Source: JAMLHH01 sp037189845
GTDB lineage: Bacteria > Bacteroidota > Bacteroidia > Chitinophagales > JADIYW01
Direction of reading: 5' to 3'
NCBI GenBank assembly: GCA_037189845.1
Contig: JBBCIS010000008.1
Span: 496,001 to 560,000 of the forward strand
DNA length: 64,000 nt
Below the pieces are notes generated by a model, which did no database searches, was not told the DNA's origin, and saw nothing but the letters and a program-made list of their open reading frames with translations. The translations under genes were made by a program, and so were the position numbers. Below, in pieces: positions 9,781 to 18,043 of the stretch (its first letter is position 1; every line of letters begins with the position of its first letter).

Positions 9781-9814
9781 TGTCTTTGCGAGGACGACAG
9801 GACGAAGCAAACTC
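9781..9814 (+). repeat. REP-like repeat, left flank of the GIY-YIG gene
   Basis: Begins TGTCTTTGCGAG and ends GACGAAGCAAACTC. It matches the reverse complement of 10171-10200 at most positions, so the two form a diverged inverted pair around the 97-residue GIY-YIG gene. The style (TGTCATTGCGAG ... GACGAAGCAATCTC) is that of intergenic repeats common in Bacteroidota. Confidence 0.65.
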
Positions 9815-9864
9815 AACTGTAAAATGCTATAGTACATATCCTGAAAAAGCACTATTTTACTATA

Positions 9865-10158
9865 ATGCAAAAAATCGGAACTGTATATATTGTCACCAAT
9901 AAAAACAAAACAGTACTTTATATAGGCGTTACCTCCAACCTTAAAGTCCGAATCTGGCAACATAAAAATAAGTTCTACAAGAATAGTTTTACAGCCCGAT
10001 ATAATTGTGATATGCTGGTATTCTATCAAACTTTTCCGACTATATTAGAAGCCATACACGAAGAAAAAAGGCTGAAAGCTGGCAACAGAAAGAGAAAAAT
10101 TGATTTAATTAACCAGCTCAATCCCGACTGGAAGGATTTATATGATGAATTGGATTAG
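9865..10158 (+). CDS. Single-domain GIY-YIG nuclease
   Basis: A 97-residue protein made almost entirely of one GIY-YIG endonuclease domain (UPF0213/YhbQ-like). VYIVTN and LYIGVTSNL (residues about 8-26) give the two signature strands. R29 in LKVRIWQHK and the Glu in HEEKRLKAGNRKRK are the expected catalytic Arg and metal-binding Glu. ATG 9865. The gene stands alone between the RND operon and the two-component genes. It sits inside a pair of inverted REP-like repeats (9781-9814 and 10171-10200), which hints that gene and repeats travel together. Cellular role of these small proteins is not established. Confidence 0.88.
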   Translation: MQKIGTVYIVTNKNKTVLYIGVTSNLKVRIWQHKNKFYKNSFTARYNCDMLVFYQTFPTILEAIHEEKRLKAGNRKRKIDLINQLNPDWKDLYDELD

Positions 10159-10170
10159 CGTATTACTACA

Positions 10171-10200
10171 GAGATTACTTCGCTCCGCTCGTAATGGCAT
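10171..10200 (-). repeat. REP-like repeat, right flank of the GIY-YIG gene
   Basis: On the minus strand it reads TGCCATTACGAG then GAGCGAAGTAATCTC, the counterpart of the left copy at 9781-9814. It begins 12 nt after the GIY-YIG stop codon. Confidence 0.65.
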
Positions 10201-10253
10201 TATACAATAACTAATTCCCATTTCTTTCCTAAATTGAAACCCATCTTTACCCT

Positions 10254-10931
10254 ATGAAAATTCTGATAGTAGAAGATGAAAAAGAACTACAGGAAGCCAT
10301 TGCGGCATCACTGGCAAAAGAATTCTTTGTCATCGAAACAGCAAGTGACTTTCATACAGCCAGCATGAAGCTCGGTATTTATGAATACGATTGTATCCTG
10401 CTGGATATCATGCTGCCGGGTGGCAACGGACTGAAGCTACTCGAACAGCTGAAAAATTCAGGCAAATCTGAAAACGTCATCATCATTTCAGCAAAAGATT
10501 CCTTAGATGATAAGCTTCGCGGGCTCGAGCTCGGCGCAGACGACTATCTCACCAAACCTTTTCACATTGCAGAGCTCAACGCCAGAATCAAGGCAGTCCT
10601 GCGCAGAAAAAAAACAGAAGGAAAAAATACCATCGAATTAGCCAATATCATTCTGGATCTGAACGAACGGGAACTGACAGTCGACGGAAATCCGATCCAG
10701 CTCAACAGAAAGGAGTTTGACATCCTCAATTATTTTCTTTTCAATAAAAACCGGTTAGTCACCAAATCCGCTTTGGCAGAACACGTCTGGGGCGACAACT
10801 CTGACGATGCGGATAATTTTGATTTCATCTATTACCAGATAAAAAATCTCCGCAAAAAATTACAGGCCGCGCAGGCAGATATTGAAATAGAAGCCGTGTA
10901 TGGAGTCGGCTATAAACTGAGAGAAATATGA
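10254..10931 (+). CDS. OmpR/PhoB-family response regulator
   Basis: A 225-residue DNA-binding response regulator. The receiver spans about 1-115, with acidic residues E7-D8-E9 and phosphoacceptor D51 in CILLDIMLPGGNG, then ISAKDSLDDK and the conserved Lys in YLTKPF. The C-terminal winged helix includes LNRKEFDILNYFL, VTKSALAEHVWG and GVGYKLRE. It overlaps the sensor kinase by 4 nt (ATGA). Lying directly after the efflux operon, it may control that operon; this is inference from position only. Confidence 0.93.
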   Translation: MKILIVEDEKELQEAIAASLAKEFFVIETASDFHTASMKLGIYEYDCILLDIMLPGGNGLKLLEQLKNSGKSENVIIISAKDSLDDKLRGLELGADDYLTKPFHIAELNARIKAVLRRKKTEGKNTIELANIILDLNERELTVDGNPIQLNRKEFDILNYFLFNKNRLVTKSALAEHVWGDNSDDADNFDFIYYQIKNLRKKLQAAQADIEIEAVYGVGYKLREI

Positions 10932-12205
10932 AGCTGCTCAATCAGTCTATCAAATATATTTCCGTTTCTCTCCTTTTCATTGTAGGATTGTGGGCAGTCA
11001 TCTTTTATTTCAGCATGCTCAATGAAATCAAAGAAAGCGTGGATGAAGAGCTTGAAAATTACAAGCGGCAGATTGTTTACAAAGTACAAAAAGACTCAAC
11101 AATTCTACAGCAAAGCAGCTTTGAAGAAGGATTTTTTGCCATTCACGAAATATCTCAGGCCGAAGCTTTGGCAGCCAAAGACCGCTATGTAGACACCATG
11201 TTGTACATGCAGGACGCAGACGATACCGAGCTTGAGCTTGAGCCTGTACGCATGCTGACCACTGTTTTCGAACATGAAAACAGTTATTACGAGCTCAGCA
11301 TCATAAATTCGATGGTCGAAGAAGACGACCTGATCGAAGAACTTTTCCGGGACACCCTCTGGTTGTACGTCATTCTTATCATCGGCATCCTTTTCATCAA
11401 CAATGTCATTCTGCAGCGTTTGTGGAAGCCCTTTTATGACTATCTCGAACAGCTGAAAAACTTCCGGCTTGGCAGCAGCAAATCACTTCCATATGCAGCC
11501 ACCAGCACCAAAGAATTCTCCGACCTGCAACAGACTGTCAATTCACTTTTGCAGCAGAATATCGAAACTTACGAGCACCAGAAAGAATTCATCGGTAATG
11601 TATCCCACGAGCTGCAGACTCCACTGGCCATTGCTATCAACAAGCTGGAACTGTTGATTGAAAAAGGGGATCTGGATAACACTCAGGCTGAAAATCTCGC
11701 AGATATCCTGAACATTATTGAAAGACTGGTCAAGCTGAACAAGTCCTTACTATTGCTGACAAAAATTGAAAACAAGCAATTTCCTGACGAGCAGAACATC
11801 TCTCTGAATCAGATCGTCCGGCAAAACATCAGCGACATGGAAGAAATCGCAGAATACAAAGCTATCAGCATCCACCTTGATGAATCCGGTACACTGTCCG
11901 CAAAAATGGATAAATCCCTCGCCAATATCATCATATCCAATCTGCTGAGAAATGCTCTTTTTCACAATATCTCCGGCGGCAAAGTACATATTCAGCTTAG
12001 CGAGACAACTTTCAGCATCAGCAATACCGGAGCAAACACACCTCTGGACGAAAAGAAAATCTTCAGCAGATTCCACAAATCAGAATCGGCCACTTCCGGC
12101 AGCGGATTAGGTCTTGCCATTGTCAAAGCCATCGGTGACCTTTATGGTTTTGCTGTCTCCTACCGATACGAGAACGATTTGCATCATTTTATCCTGAAAT
12201 TTTAA
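10928..12205 (+). CDS. Sensor histidine kinase
   Basis: A 425-residue membrane kinase paired with the preceding regulator. Two transmembrane helices (about 9-30 and 145-162) flank an extracytoplasmic sensor loop of about 115 residues. Next come a HAMP-like linker and the H-box FIGNVSHELQTPLAIA with phosphoacceptor H227. The ATPase shows the N-box (IIISNLLRNALFHN), a G1 box in which the usual Asp-Asn-Gly appears as SNTG, and G2 GSGLGLAIVKA. The G1 variation is seen in other Bacteroidota kinases. The signal sensed is unknown. Confidence 0.92.
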   Translation: MKLLNQSIKYISVSLLFIVGLWAVIFYFSMLNEIKESVDEELENYKRQIVYKVQKDSTILQQSSFEEGFFAIHEISQAEALAAKDRYVDTMLYMQDADDTELELEPVRMLTTVFEHENSYYELSIINSMVEEDDLIEELFRDTLWLYVILIIGILFINNVILQRLWKPFYDYLEQLKNFRLGSSKSLPYAATSTKEFSDLQQTVNSLLQQNIETYEHQKEFIGNVSHELQTPLAIAINKLELLIEKGDLDNTQAENLADILNIIERLVKLNKSLLLLTKIENKQFPDEQNISLNQIVRQNISDMEEIAEYKAISIHLDESGTLSAKMDKSLANIIISNLLRNALFHNISGGKVHIQLSETTFSISNTGANTPLDEKKIFSRFHKSESATSGSGLGLAIVKAIGDLYGFAVSYRYENDLHHFILKF

Positions 12206-12600
12206 TTAAGCGCATCTCGCCGCGGCGAGTCAGGCTGTCACTACGTCTTCCCTCCCTCCACGGGTTAAAACCACGTGGATATTCGGGTGATACTTCGCTC
12301 CATCCTTTGCGCAGCTGACGCACGAAGAGCAATAATTCGACAAACAAAATAACAGATGAGAAAATGATGCTGATAAACCCGAAATCTGAACTATGATTCT
12401 TATTGATTACCTTAATTTTTTATGATTGTTCGTTCACTGAATCACTATCATCACCTAAATCATATACAATCTCAGTTCAGACTTTTTCAGCAGCATTAGT
12501 GGAGTCTCAAAAAACATTATCCATTTTTTTATTTTTCCTTTAGAAACAGAACAAGAAAATCAGGTAGATTTATATGTATTGAACACCACAACCCAAAACC
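12206..12600. other. Gene-free stretch with a REP-like element
   Basis: A 395-nt gap. The first 120 nt hold a GC-rich repeat-like element, described separately. The remainder is AT-rich with no supported gene. A weak promoter-like TAGATTTA at 12565-12572 precedes the cyclase gene by about 30 nt, but no clear -33 element is seen. Confidence 0.45.
12216..12325. repeat. REP-like palindromic element, copy 1
   Basis: Starts with the perfect 14-bp palindrome CTCGCCGCGGCGAG (12216-12229), continues TCAGGCTGTC and CCCTCC, then a CCACG...CGTGG imperfect inverted repeat, and ends CTCCATCCTTTGCGCAGC. Head and tail resemble 21271-21366, so the two look like diverged copies of one intergenic repeat family. 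Confidence 0.5.
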
Positions 12601-13494
12601 ATGAACAAAAGAGTAAAATTTGATTTTGAGATATATTTTACAAATGGCGGAAGCATCAAAGGTGAAGATTTCCGGCTGGACATTACAGGTGATGAAATCT
12701 CAGATAAAGAACTGATAGATTATCTTGTAGAAGATCTTAGATTGCTGATGGTGGGGCCAGCAAAAATCCTGAACAAAGAGATCATTACAGAGCCGCATAA
12801 ACGAACTACGATTCGTGACCACAAAGGAACAGATTTACTGATAGATTTAAGCCATACGATAGAAGACGGACTTGTTACTTACAAAGGCCTCCCCGCTCCT
12901 GTTATCTGCGACTATCTGAGCAGAGAAGATTCTAAAAAATTCTATGAAGAAGGTACTGAATTTCAAATAGGAAAGATCCAGATGGTTTCCAATACAGGAA
13001 CATACATAGATTGTCCGTTTCACAGGTTTGAAAACGGAAAAGATCTCTCTGAGATCGGTCTGGAATATTTCACTGACCTCGATACTGTAGTCATCCGTGT
13101 ACCACACACTGAAACGCTCGCCATCACAGAAGAACATCTGAAAAATTATGAGATAAGAAACCGTGCCGTTCTCATTCATACAGGTTGGGATGTAAACTGG
13201 AACACCGAAAAGTATTATGAGAATCATCCATCTCTCACAGAAAGCGCTGCACATTATCTAAAAGATTGCGGTGTAAAATTAGTGGGCATCGATTCGCACA
13301 ATATCGACGATACCAGCGGTAAATCCAGACCTGTACATACAACATTACTGGGAGCAGAAATTCTTATCGTAGAACATCTTTGTAATTTATCTCTGTTGCC
13401 ACAGGATGGTTTTACATTCAGTGCTATTCCTCCTAAATTCAAAGGAGTAGGCACTTTCCCGGTCAGAGCAATGGCAAAGCTGAAAAAAGAATAA
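12601..13494 (+). CDS. Cyclase-family (KynB-like) metal-dependent hydrolase
   Basis: A 297-residue protein. Residues about 82-297 are a cyclase/arylformamidase domain: LIDLSHTIEDG, the metal-site region SNTGTYIDCPFHRF, VLIHTGWDVNW, GIDSHNIDD and VEHLCNL. In kynurenine formamidases the metal site reads HxGTHxDxPxH. Here two of those His positions are Asn and Tyr, as in some other cyclase subfamilies, so metal and substrate may differ. An extra N-terminal region of about 80 residues (KVKFDFEIYFTNGG style) precedes the usual domain start. No pathway genes adjoin it. The substrate is unknown. Confidence 0.8.
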   Translation: MNKRVKFDFEIYFTNGGSIKGEDFRLDITGDEISDKELIDYLVEDLRLLMVGPAKILNKEIITEPHKRTTIRDHKGTDLLIDLSHTIEDGLVTYKGLPAPVICDYLSREDSKKFYEEGTEFQIGKIQMVSNTGTYIDCPFHRFENGKDLSEIGLEYFTDLDTVVIRVPHTETLAITEEHLKNYEIRNRAVLIHTGWDVNWNTEKYYENHPSLTESAAHYLKDCGVKLVGIDSHNIDDTSGKSRPVHTTLLGAEILIVEHLCNLSLLPQDGFTFSAIPPKFKGVGTFPVRAMAKLKKE

Positions 13495-13652
13495 GATCCC
13501 GGTTTGATTTCATATCAGATTGTCTAATCACGTCAAACTGCGCCCGATGAAATCTATGGCTTCTCTGGAATCTGACAACAAAGGCATTTCTTGAAAATCC
13601 AGAATTGGGAATAAACATTTAATTTTAATCAACCAGATTTAAATATTGAGTG

Positions 13653-14726
13653 ATGAAGAATGTGCATGTGATCATATTGCTATTACTCCCTTTGTTGAGT
13701 TGTAGTAAAAATAAAGAACAACCTCCGCAGGATTCTGATGCTTCTACCATGTATTTTCCTCCCAATTCAGGAACAAGCTGGGAAACAATATCTACATCTC
13801 AATTAGGCTGGAATCAGAGTGCCATCGAACCTTTAAAGGAATTTCTCATTGAAAAGAATACCAAATCTTTCGTGATTCTTGTCAACGGCAGAATCGTTAT
13901 GGAGGAATATTTCAATGGTCATACACCTGCTTCGGAATGGGAATGGAATAGTGCCGGCAAGACATTGACAGCGGCAACAATCGGAATTGCACAACAAGAA
14001 AAAATTATCGATATCAATTATCCTGTTTCTGATTATCTGGGTACTGAGTGGACAAACATGCCCTTAGAAAAAGAAAACCTGATACATCCGGGGCATCTTC
14101 TTACAATGACCTCAGGTATAGATGATTCAAAACAATTGGTGATAAAAAGCAACCTGACGTATGTTGCAGATGCAGGTACAAGATGGGCATACGGAAATGT
14201 ATTCCAAAAGCTCATGGATATCGTAGCTAAAGCTAGTGGCAAGGACTTTGAAGCCTATTTCAATGAAAAGCTGAAAATTAAAATCGGAATGGATGGTTAC
14301 TGGAATTTCGGGCTTATTTATACGATATATCATAGTACTGCAAGAAGTATGGCCAGATTCGGGCTGCTGGCTTTGAACAAAGGGAAATGGAAAGATGAAC
14401 AGATCATCAACGAGTCATTTTTTACAGAGAGCATCAGTACCTCACAAAATATCAATCCCTCCTACGGATATCTGTGGTGGCTCAATGGTAAAGCAAAATT
14501 CATGATTCACGGCGAGCAGACTGTATATCCCGGAAGCCTGATACCTAATGCACCTGCTGAAATGTATGCTGCAATGGGAGCAGCTGACCAGCGGATCTAT
14601 GTAATACCGGACAAAAAAATGGTCATCATCAGAATGGGTAATGCCTCTGATCCAATGAATCCAAACTTTGCTGTTTCCGGATTTGACAATGCTCTCTGGG
14701 ATAAAATAAATGCCTTAATAAAATAA
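13653..14726 (+). CDS. Class C beta-lactamase-like serine hydrolase, lipoprotein
   Basis: A 357-residue penicillin-binding-protein-like hydrolase. A lipoprotein signal ends at Cys17 (LLPLLSC). Motif 1 is S100-A-G-K103, motif 2 is Y180-G-N182 (RWAYGN), and the third-motif region is near AAMGAADQRIYVIP rather than a canonical HxG. Such proteins are usually esterases or D-aminopeptidases more than drug-hydrolysing enzymes. GTG lies one codon upstream; ATG 13653 is preferred because it gives the better signal peptide. It stands as a single gene. Confidence 0.85.
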   Translation: MKNVHVIILLLLPLLSCSKNKEQPPQDSDASTMYFPPNSGTSWETISTSQLGWNQSAIEPLKEFLIEKNTKSFVILVNGRIVMEEYFNGHTPASEWEWNSAGKTLTAATIGIAQQEKIIDINYPVSDYLGTEWTNMPLEKENLIHPGHLLTMTSGIDDSKQLVIKSNLTYVADAGTRWAYGNVFQKLMDIVAKASGKDFEAYFNEKLKIKIGMDGYWNFGLIYTIYHSTARSMARFGLLALNKGKWKDEQIINESFFTESISTSQNINPSYGYLWWLNGKAKFMIHGEQTVYPGSLIPNAPAEMYAAMGAADQRIYVIPDKKMVIIRMGNASDPMNPNFAVSGFDNALWDKINALIK

Positions 14727-14862
14727 TTCTCAACGTCATTCAGGGTGTCAAATTCTAAGACGCTAGTGGTAAAATACTGCGAATCTCAATACAAATAGCA
14801 CAGGATTTCTTACGGTAAAATCATTCCCGATTCTTTCCAAAATCGTACAGTTATTTCGCTGT

Positions 14863-15678
14863 ATGATTACCATACAACACCATATACTGAGAAGCCTGAC
14901 TTTGGGATTAGCAGGCATTATTTCCATTGGGATTCTTTGTGCACAATCCGAATCATTACCGGCAAAAGTATCTCATGCAGAACCACTATACCTCGACCTT
15001 GTTCGTGACCTCGGTGCCAGAAAAGGTGAAAAAGAAATCAATGCGGGTATTGACTTCAGAAATCATAAAAACTATCACCAGTTTGTCTCTCTGGTTGAGT
15101 ACGAATTTGCACCTGTCAACAGGCTGGGGTTTGAAGCAGAAGCAGATTTTGCATTTTTCAGGAAGACAAATGACAATACTGAAATTCCCGGCAACAAGCT
15201 GGAAGGCATCCGGCTTTCTACACAATATTCATTTTTTGTTTCACCCAAATATCAGACAACCTTAGCGATCGGTTATACCCAGATATTCGAGCTGACAGAT
15301 TTTCACCATTACGGAAAAGATAAATTGCTCACAGGTACAGTTTACAATCCTTTTTTTGTAGCAGCCAAACGCTGGGGAAAATCATTTCACACCCTGATTT
15401 ATACAGGTCCGCTTGTTGAGCATGATTTTGAGAAAAAATCATTGGATCTCAGCTGGCAAATCAATACATCAGTGATGTACACAATACCTCAAACGCATCA
15501 TTTTATAGGAATAGAATTCAATAAAGAAATACACCATGGAAAGTTTGAAATGACTGTACGTCCTCAGGTTAAAATAAAAATCAACCATAAAACTGCGCTT
15601 GGTATTGTAGCCGGTTTACCTGTCCATAACAATGCTGAATCTTTCAGCTCTTTTTTCAGACTGATTTATGAGCCTTAA
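14863..15678 (+). CDS. Outer-membrane beta-barrel protein of unknown function
   Basis: A 271-residue exported protein with a signal peptide (LTLGLAGIISIGILCAQS) followed by HAEPLYLDLVRDLGARKGEKE, a phrase I associate with a Bacteroidota family of predicted barrels. The rest alternates short amphipathic strands with aromatic residues at the ends, e.g. FVSLVEYEFAPVNRLGFEAE, and finishes with FFRLIYEP, an aromatic barrel terminus. It lies 136 nt after the serine hydrolase and 116 nt before the archaemetzincin, with no clear operon. Confidence 0.65.
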   Translation: MITIQHHILRSLTLGLAGIISIGILCAQSESLPAKVSHAEPLYLDLVRDLGARKGEKEINAGIDFRNHKNYHQFVSLVEYEFAPVNRLGFEAEADFAFFRKTNDNTEIPGNKLEGIRLSTQYSFFVSPKYQTTLAIGYTQIFELTDFHHYGKDKLLTGTVYNPFFVAAKRWGKSFHTLIYTGPLVEHDFEKKSLDLSWQINTSVMYTIPQTHHFIGIEFNKEIHHGKFEMTVRPQVKIKINHKTALGIVAGLPVHNNAESFSSFFRLIYEP

Positions 15679-15794
15679 ACCTATTCTCAATTTTTTGAGA
15701 AATTTCAAAATTCTGATAAGAAAACAGGAATAGTATCGTTAGTGAATCACTTCGAAGCAAAGCTTGAGTAAATTCACCAGGCTAAAATATTACT

Positions 15795-16439
15795 ATGCGT
15801 ATCAAAATCATCATTATTTGTAGCATTATTATCCTGGCAATGGGCTGTAAGCAGAAAAATGTGGTGGTGGGCATACAACCTTATCAGGCTATAGAAAAGA
15901 GATGGATCGATACTGTTGCAAAAGCTATTGAATCTACTTACCATAATTTTGATGTCGTTATTTTACCTCATAAGGAACTCCCGTCAACAGCTTTTATAAA
16001 TGTAAAATCGCCAAGATACAGAGCCGACCAGCTCATTAAAATCCTTAGGGAAGAAAAGCCTGATTCATTGGATTACATAATGGGTCTAACAACCAGGGAT
16101 ATTTCCACCACCAAAAAAGATAAAGATGGTCATGTCAAACAACCGGAATATAGATATAACGACTGGGGAATTTTAGGAATCGGATACAGGCCTGGAAAAA
16201 GTTGTATCGTATCCAATCACAGGCTTTTACATCCGGATGAGAGCAAATTTTTTGACAGATTGAAAAAGGTCGCATTACATGAGCTTGGACATAATCTGAA
16301 TCTGCCACATTGTGAGACCAGTTTCTGCCTGATGAAAGATGCTGCAGAAACGATCCAAACAATTGATCAGGTAGAGCTAAGACTATGCGATAAATGCCAG
16401 CAGAAAATTCAGAGAAACAATGCTTTCAGGAAAAACTAA
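15795..16439 (+). CDS. Archaemetzincin-like zinc metalloprotease, lipoprotein
   Basis: A 214-residue protein with a lipoprotein signal (Cys18 in LAMGCKQ). The archaemetzincin signature is complete: H162-E-L-G-H166-x5-H172, then C173, C178 and the CxxC pair C198/C201 that bind a structural zinc. Length fits the family. Most archaemetzincins are cytosolic; the lipobox here puts the enzyme in the cell envelope. Substrate is unknown. ATG 15795 chosen for the signal peptide. Confidence 0.9.
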   Translation: MRIKIIIICSIIILAMGCKQKNVVVGIQPYQAIEKRWIDTVAKAIESTYHNFDVVILPHKELPSTAFINVKSPRYRADQLIKILREEKPDSLDYIMGLTTRDISTTKKDKDGHVKQPEYRYNDWGILGIGYRPGKSCIVSNHRLLHPDESKFFDRLKKVALHELGHNLNLPHCETSFCLMKDAAETIQTIDQVELRLCDKCQQKIQRNNAFRKN

Positions 16440-16631
16440 TACCGATCCTAAATTTTAAAACATTAGTCTATTTTAAAATCAAAAGCTCTTTAACTAATCT
16501 CAAAATACTAAATAATAGCTATTTACAAATAATATTATCTACAACAAGAAAAGAAATGCAATAATAACTACGACCAAAACTTCTATGCGTTTCTGCGCCA
16601 TAGGTTTTGCTGGTGGGTACCATCTTTGTGA

Positions 16632-16695
16632 AAAAAGCCAGATTTCTTCAACTGTTTGATTCGCTGCGGCGAAGAGTTTTGAAGAAATGGCTTTT
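16632..16695. repeat. Long hairpin, REP-like
   Basis: Arms AAAAGCCAGATTTCTTCAA and TTGAAGAAATGGCTTTT pair over 17 bp with one bulged base. The loop contains GATTCGCTGCGGCGAA, itself able to fold (TTCGC/GCGAA). No long T-run follows directly. Confidence 0.7.
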
Positions 16696-16738
16696 GAACA
16701 ATTAGATGGTCATCGAAAAACCCGGCGCGATTTTTTGC

Positions 16739-16763
16739 TATACTTTTTTCTAAAAAAAGTATA
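16739..16763. repeat. AT-rich palindrome
   Basis: TATACTTTTTT, a 3-nt centre, then AAAAAAGTATA: a near-perfect 11-bp inverted repeat 44 nt after the long hairpin. It may belong to the same repeat element. Confidence 0.55.
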
Positions 16764-16856
16764 AAAGAAAAATAACGACCGTTGCAACTACATACTTCAA
16801 TTAGAATCTGTTTTCTGTTTTTTAACTCTTGGCAATCCGTATAAATTCACTAAAAC

Positions 16857-16884
16857 AAAAAGTGCCCGCAAACGGACACTTTTT
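16857..16884 (-). terminator. Intrinsic terminator of the START-like gene
   Basis: Stem AAAAAGTGCCCG / CGGACACTTTTT with one mismatch and a 4-nt loop, 40 nt beyond the stop codon of the minus-strand gene at 16924. A/T runs on both sides allow it to act in both directions. Confidence 0.75.
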
Positions 16885-16923
16885 ATATATTAACTCTTAT
16901 CAGCGAGCCTAAGTCTGTAATTA

Positions 16924-17313
16924 TTACCCTCCGATGCACTTCTTCAGGTCATTCAGCTGGCTTTCCCAAAGAGAGATCGTTTCTTTTATCTCATCTTTGT
17001 ATGCATAATCCGTAACGTAAAGAATGGTTTCTCCGGTGATTTCATTGCGTTTGATACGATATTCAAAAAAGGCCTTGTCATCTTCTTCATCTTCCCATCT
17101 TAAACGAATATACTCTTCCTCATCAAAACTTAACACTTCAGCGGTTTGCTCATCTCCGTTCCAACCAAAAGTATAAATATCTCCATTCAAATCTGCTGAG
17201 TCAGAAAACCATTGAATCAAGCCACTTGGAGTAGTCAAAAAGTCATAAAGTATCACTGGGGAAGAACGGAATGTTCTTTCAATTGTAAAAGGTTGCTTCT
17301 TTTGTTGAGCCAT
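16924..17313 (-). CDS. START-like (SRPBCC/AHSA1-type) domain protein
   Basis: A 129-residue protein that is one Bet v1/START-like fold: FTIERTFRSSPVILYDFLTTPSGLIQWFSD, then a beta-rich middle (FGWNGDEQTAEVLSF; IRLRWEDEEDDKAFFEYRI) and a C-terminal helix ESQLNDLKKCIGG. This compact form is widespread in Bacteroidota and its ligand is unknown. ATG at 17313 (MAQQKK) is preferred over an in-frame start 30 nt upstream because a good promoter ends between 17341 and 17371. It is a single gene with its own terminator. Confidence 0.85.
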   Translation of the reverse strand: MAQQKKQPFTIERTFRSSPVILYDFLTTPSGLIQWFSDSADLNGDIYTFGWNGDEQTAEVLSFDEEEYIRLRWEDEEDDKAFFEYRIKRNEITGETILYVTDYAYKDEIKETISLWESQLNDLKKCIGG

Positions 17314-17340
17314 GTTTTCTCTATAAAATCTGTAAGTGCG

Positions 17341-17371
17341 CAATTATAAACAAAATATGTAGCTATCCAAA
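17341..17371 (-). promoter_or_regulatory. Bacteroidota-type promoter for the START-like gene
   Basis: On the minus strand: TTTG (17371-17368), a 19-nt spacer, then TATAATTG (17348-17341), one mismatch from TAnnTTTG. This gives a leader of about 20 nt before the ATG at 17313. Confidence 0.65.
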
Positions 17372-17523
17372 TTTATTTCTGAAAAATAATTATTATCAGT
17401 TAAAATCTCCGGTTGAAACTCACATGCTCTTCTTTTATAAACTCCTAAAAAAGCGATAGACATATTCCCTCCTTTCACCGATGGAAGAATTGTGTTTTTA
17501 TATCTATGAAACTACAGAATCTC

Positions 17524-17967
17524 TCAAATCCCCCATATCCTCTCTCTTTCCGGCAAATCATTTAACCATTGATGCTCTCCCGTTTCTAATTGAAGCTGTA
17601 CCACAAAATGCTGGCTACCATTAGTCAGTACCAGATAAGGCACTTTCAACACCAGATTATACAAAGATGCCTGTTCCATGACCTTTTGCGTGATTGAGAC
17701 TTCCGGTTGTTTGCATTCAATCAGGATAATTGGCTGAAAATCTTTATCATAAATCACTACATCAAACCGCCTGCTTTTTTCAGCGTATACGATTTGCTTT
17801 TCTACAGCAATGTAATTGATCGGGTACATTTTGTACTCCACCAGATACGCCAGAATCGCCTGACGCACTTCCTCTTCCGGCGTCATAACAATAAATTTTT
17901 TCCTTATCGGGTCAAAAACCCACTTTTTGTTATCGATTATTTTAGTTTTGAAGAACAGAGAGGTCAT
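17524..17967 (-). CDS. HsdR N-terminal-like PD-(D/E)XK domain protein
   Basis: A 147-residue protein matching the nuclease-like N-terminal region of type I restriction subunits (HSDR_N). It has VRQAILAYLVEY, RFDVVIYDKDFQPIILIECK (Asp ... Glu-x-Lys of the PD-(D/E)XK fold) and VPYLVLTNGSQHFV. No helicase or methylase accompanies it, so this is the small stand-alone form common in Bacteroidota, not a restriction system. ATG 17967 is one codon inside a GTG start. It is divergent from the holin-like gene at 18044. Confidence 0.85.
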   Translation of the reverse strand: MTSLFFKTKIIDNKKWVFDPIRKKFIVMTPEEEVRQAILAYLVEYKMYPINYIAVEKQIVYAEKSRRFDVVIYDKDFQPIILIECKQPEVSITQKVMEQASLYNLVLKVPYLVLTNGSQHFVVQLQLETGEHQWLNDLPERERIWGI

Positions 17968-18043
17968 CACCGGTAAAAATACAGTGTTTACATGACCTGC
18001 AAAAATTTGAAAAATATATTTAGCATTTAAAGAAAACTAAAGT

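Larger units (their letters stand above)
16440..16923. other. Gene-free stretch rich in inverted repeats
   Basis: A 484-nt gap with no supported coding sequence. It holds a long REP-like hairpin, an AT palindrome and the terminator of the convergent minus-strand gene, listed separately. The base order from 16600 to 16800 looks like a decayed intergenic repeat. Confidence 0.5.

Noticed and set aside
9702..9902. 66-residue frame over the RND terminator and the GIY-YIG start
   Set aside because: It crosses a terminator and a REP-like repeat, so it is not plausible as a gene.
13653..14726. Antibiotic-resistance beta-lactamase
   Set aside because: It has the SxxK and YxN motifs but not the usual third motif and resembles lipoprotein esterase/peptidase-type hydrolases.
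17524..17967. Type I restriction-modification locus
   Set aside because: Only the HsdR N-terminal-like domain is present, with no helicase motor, HsdM or HsdS gene nearby.
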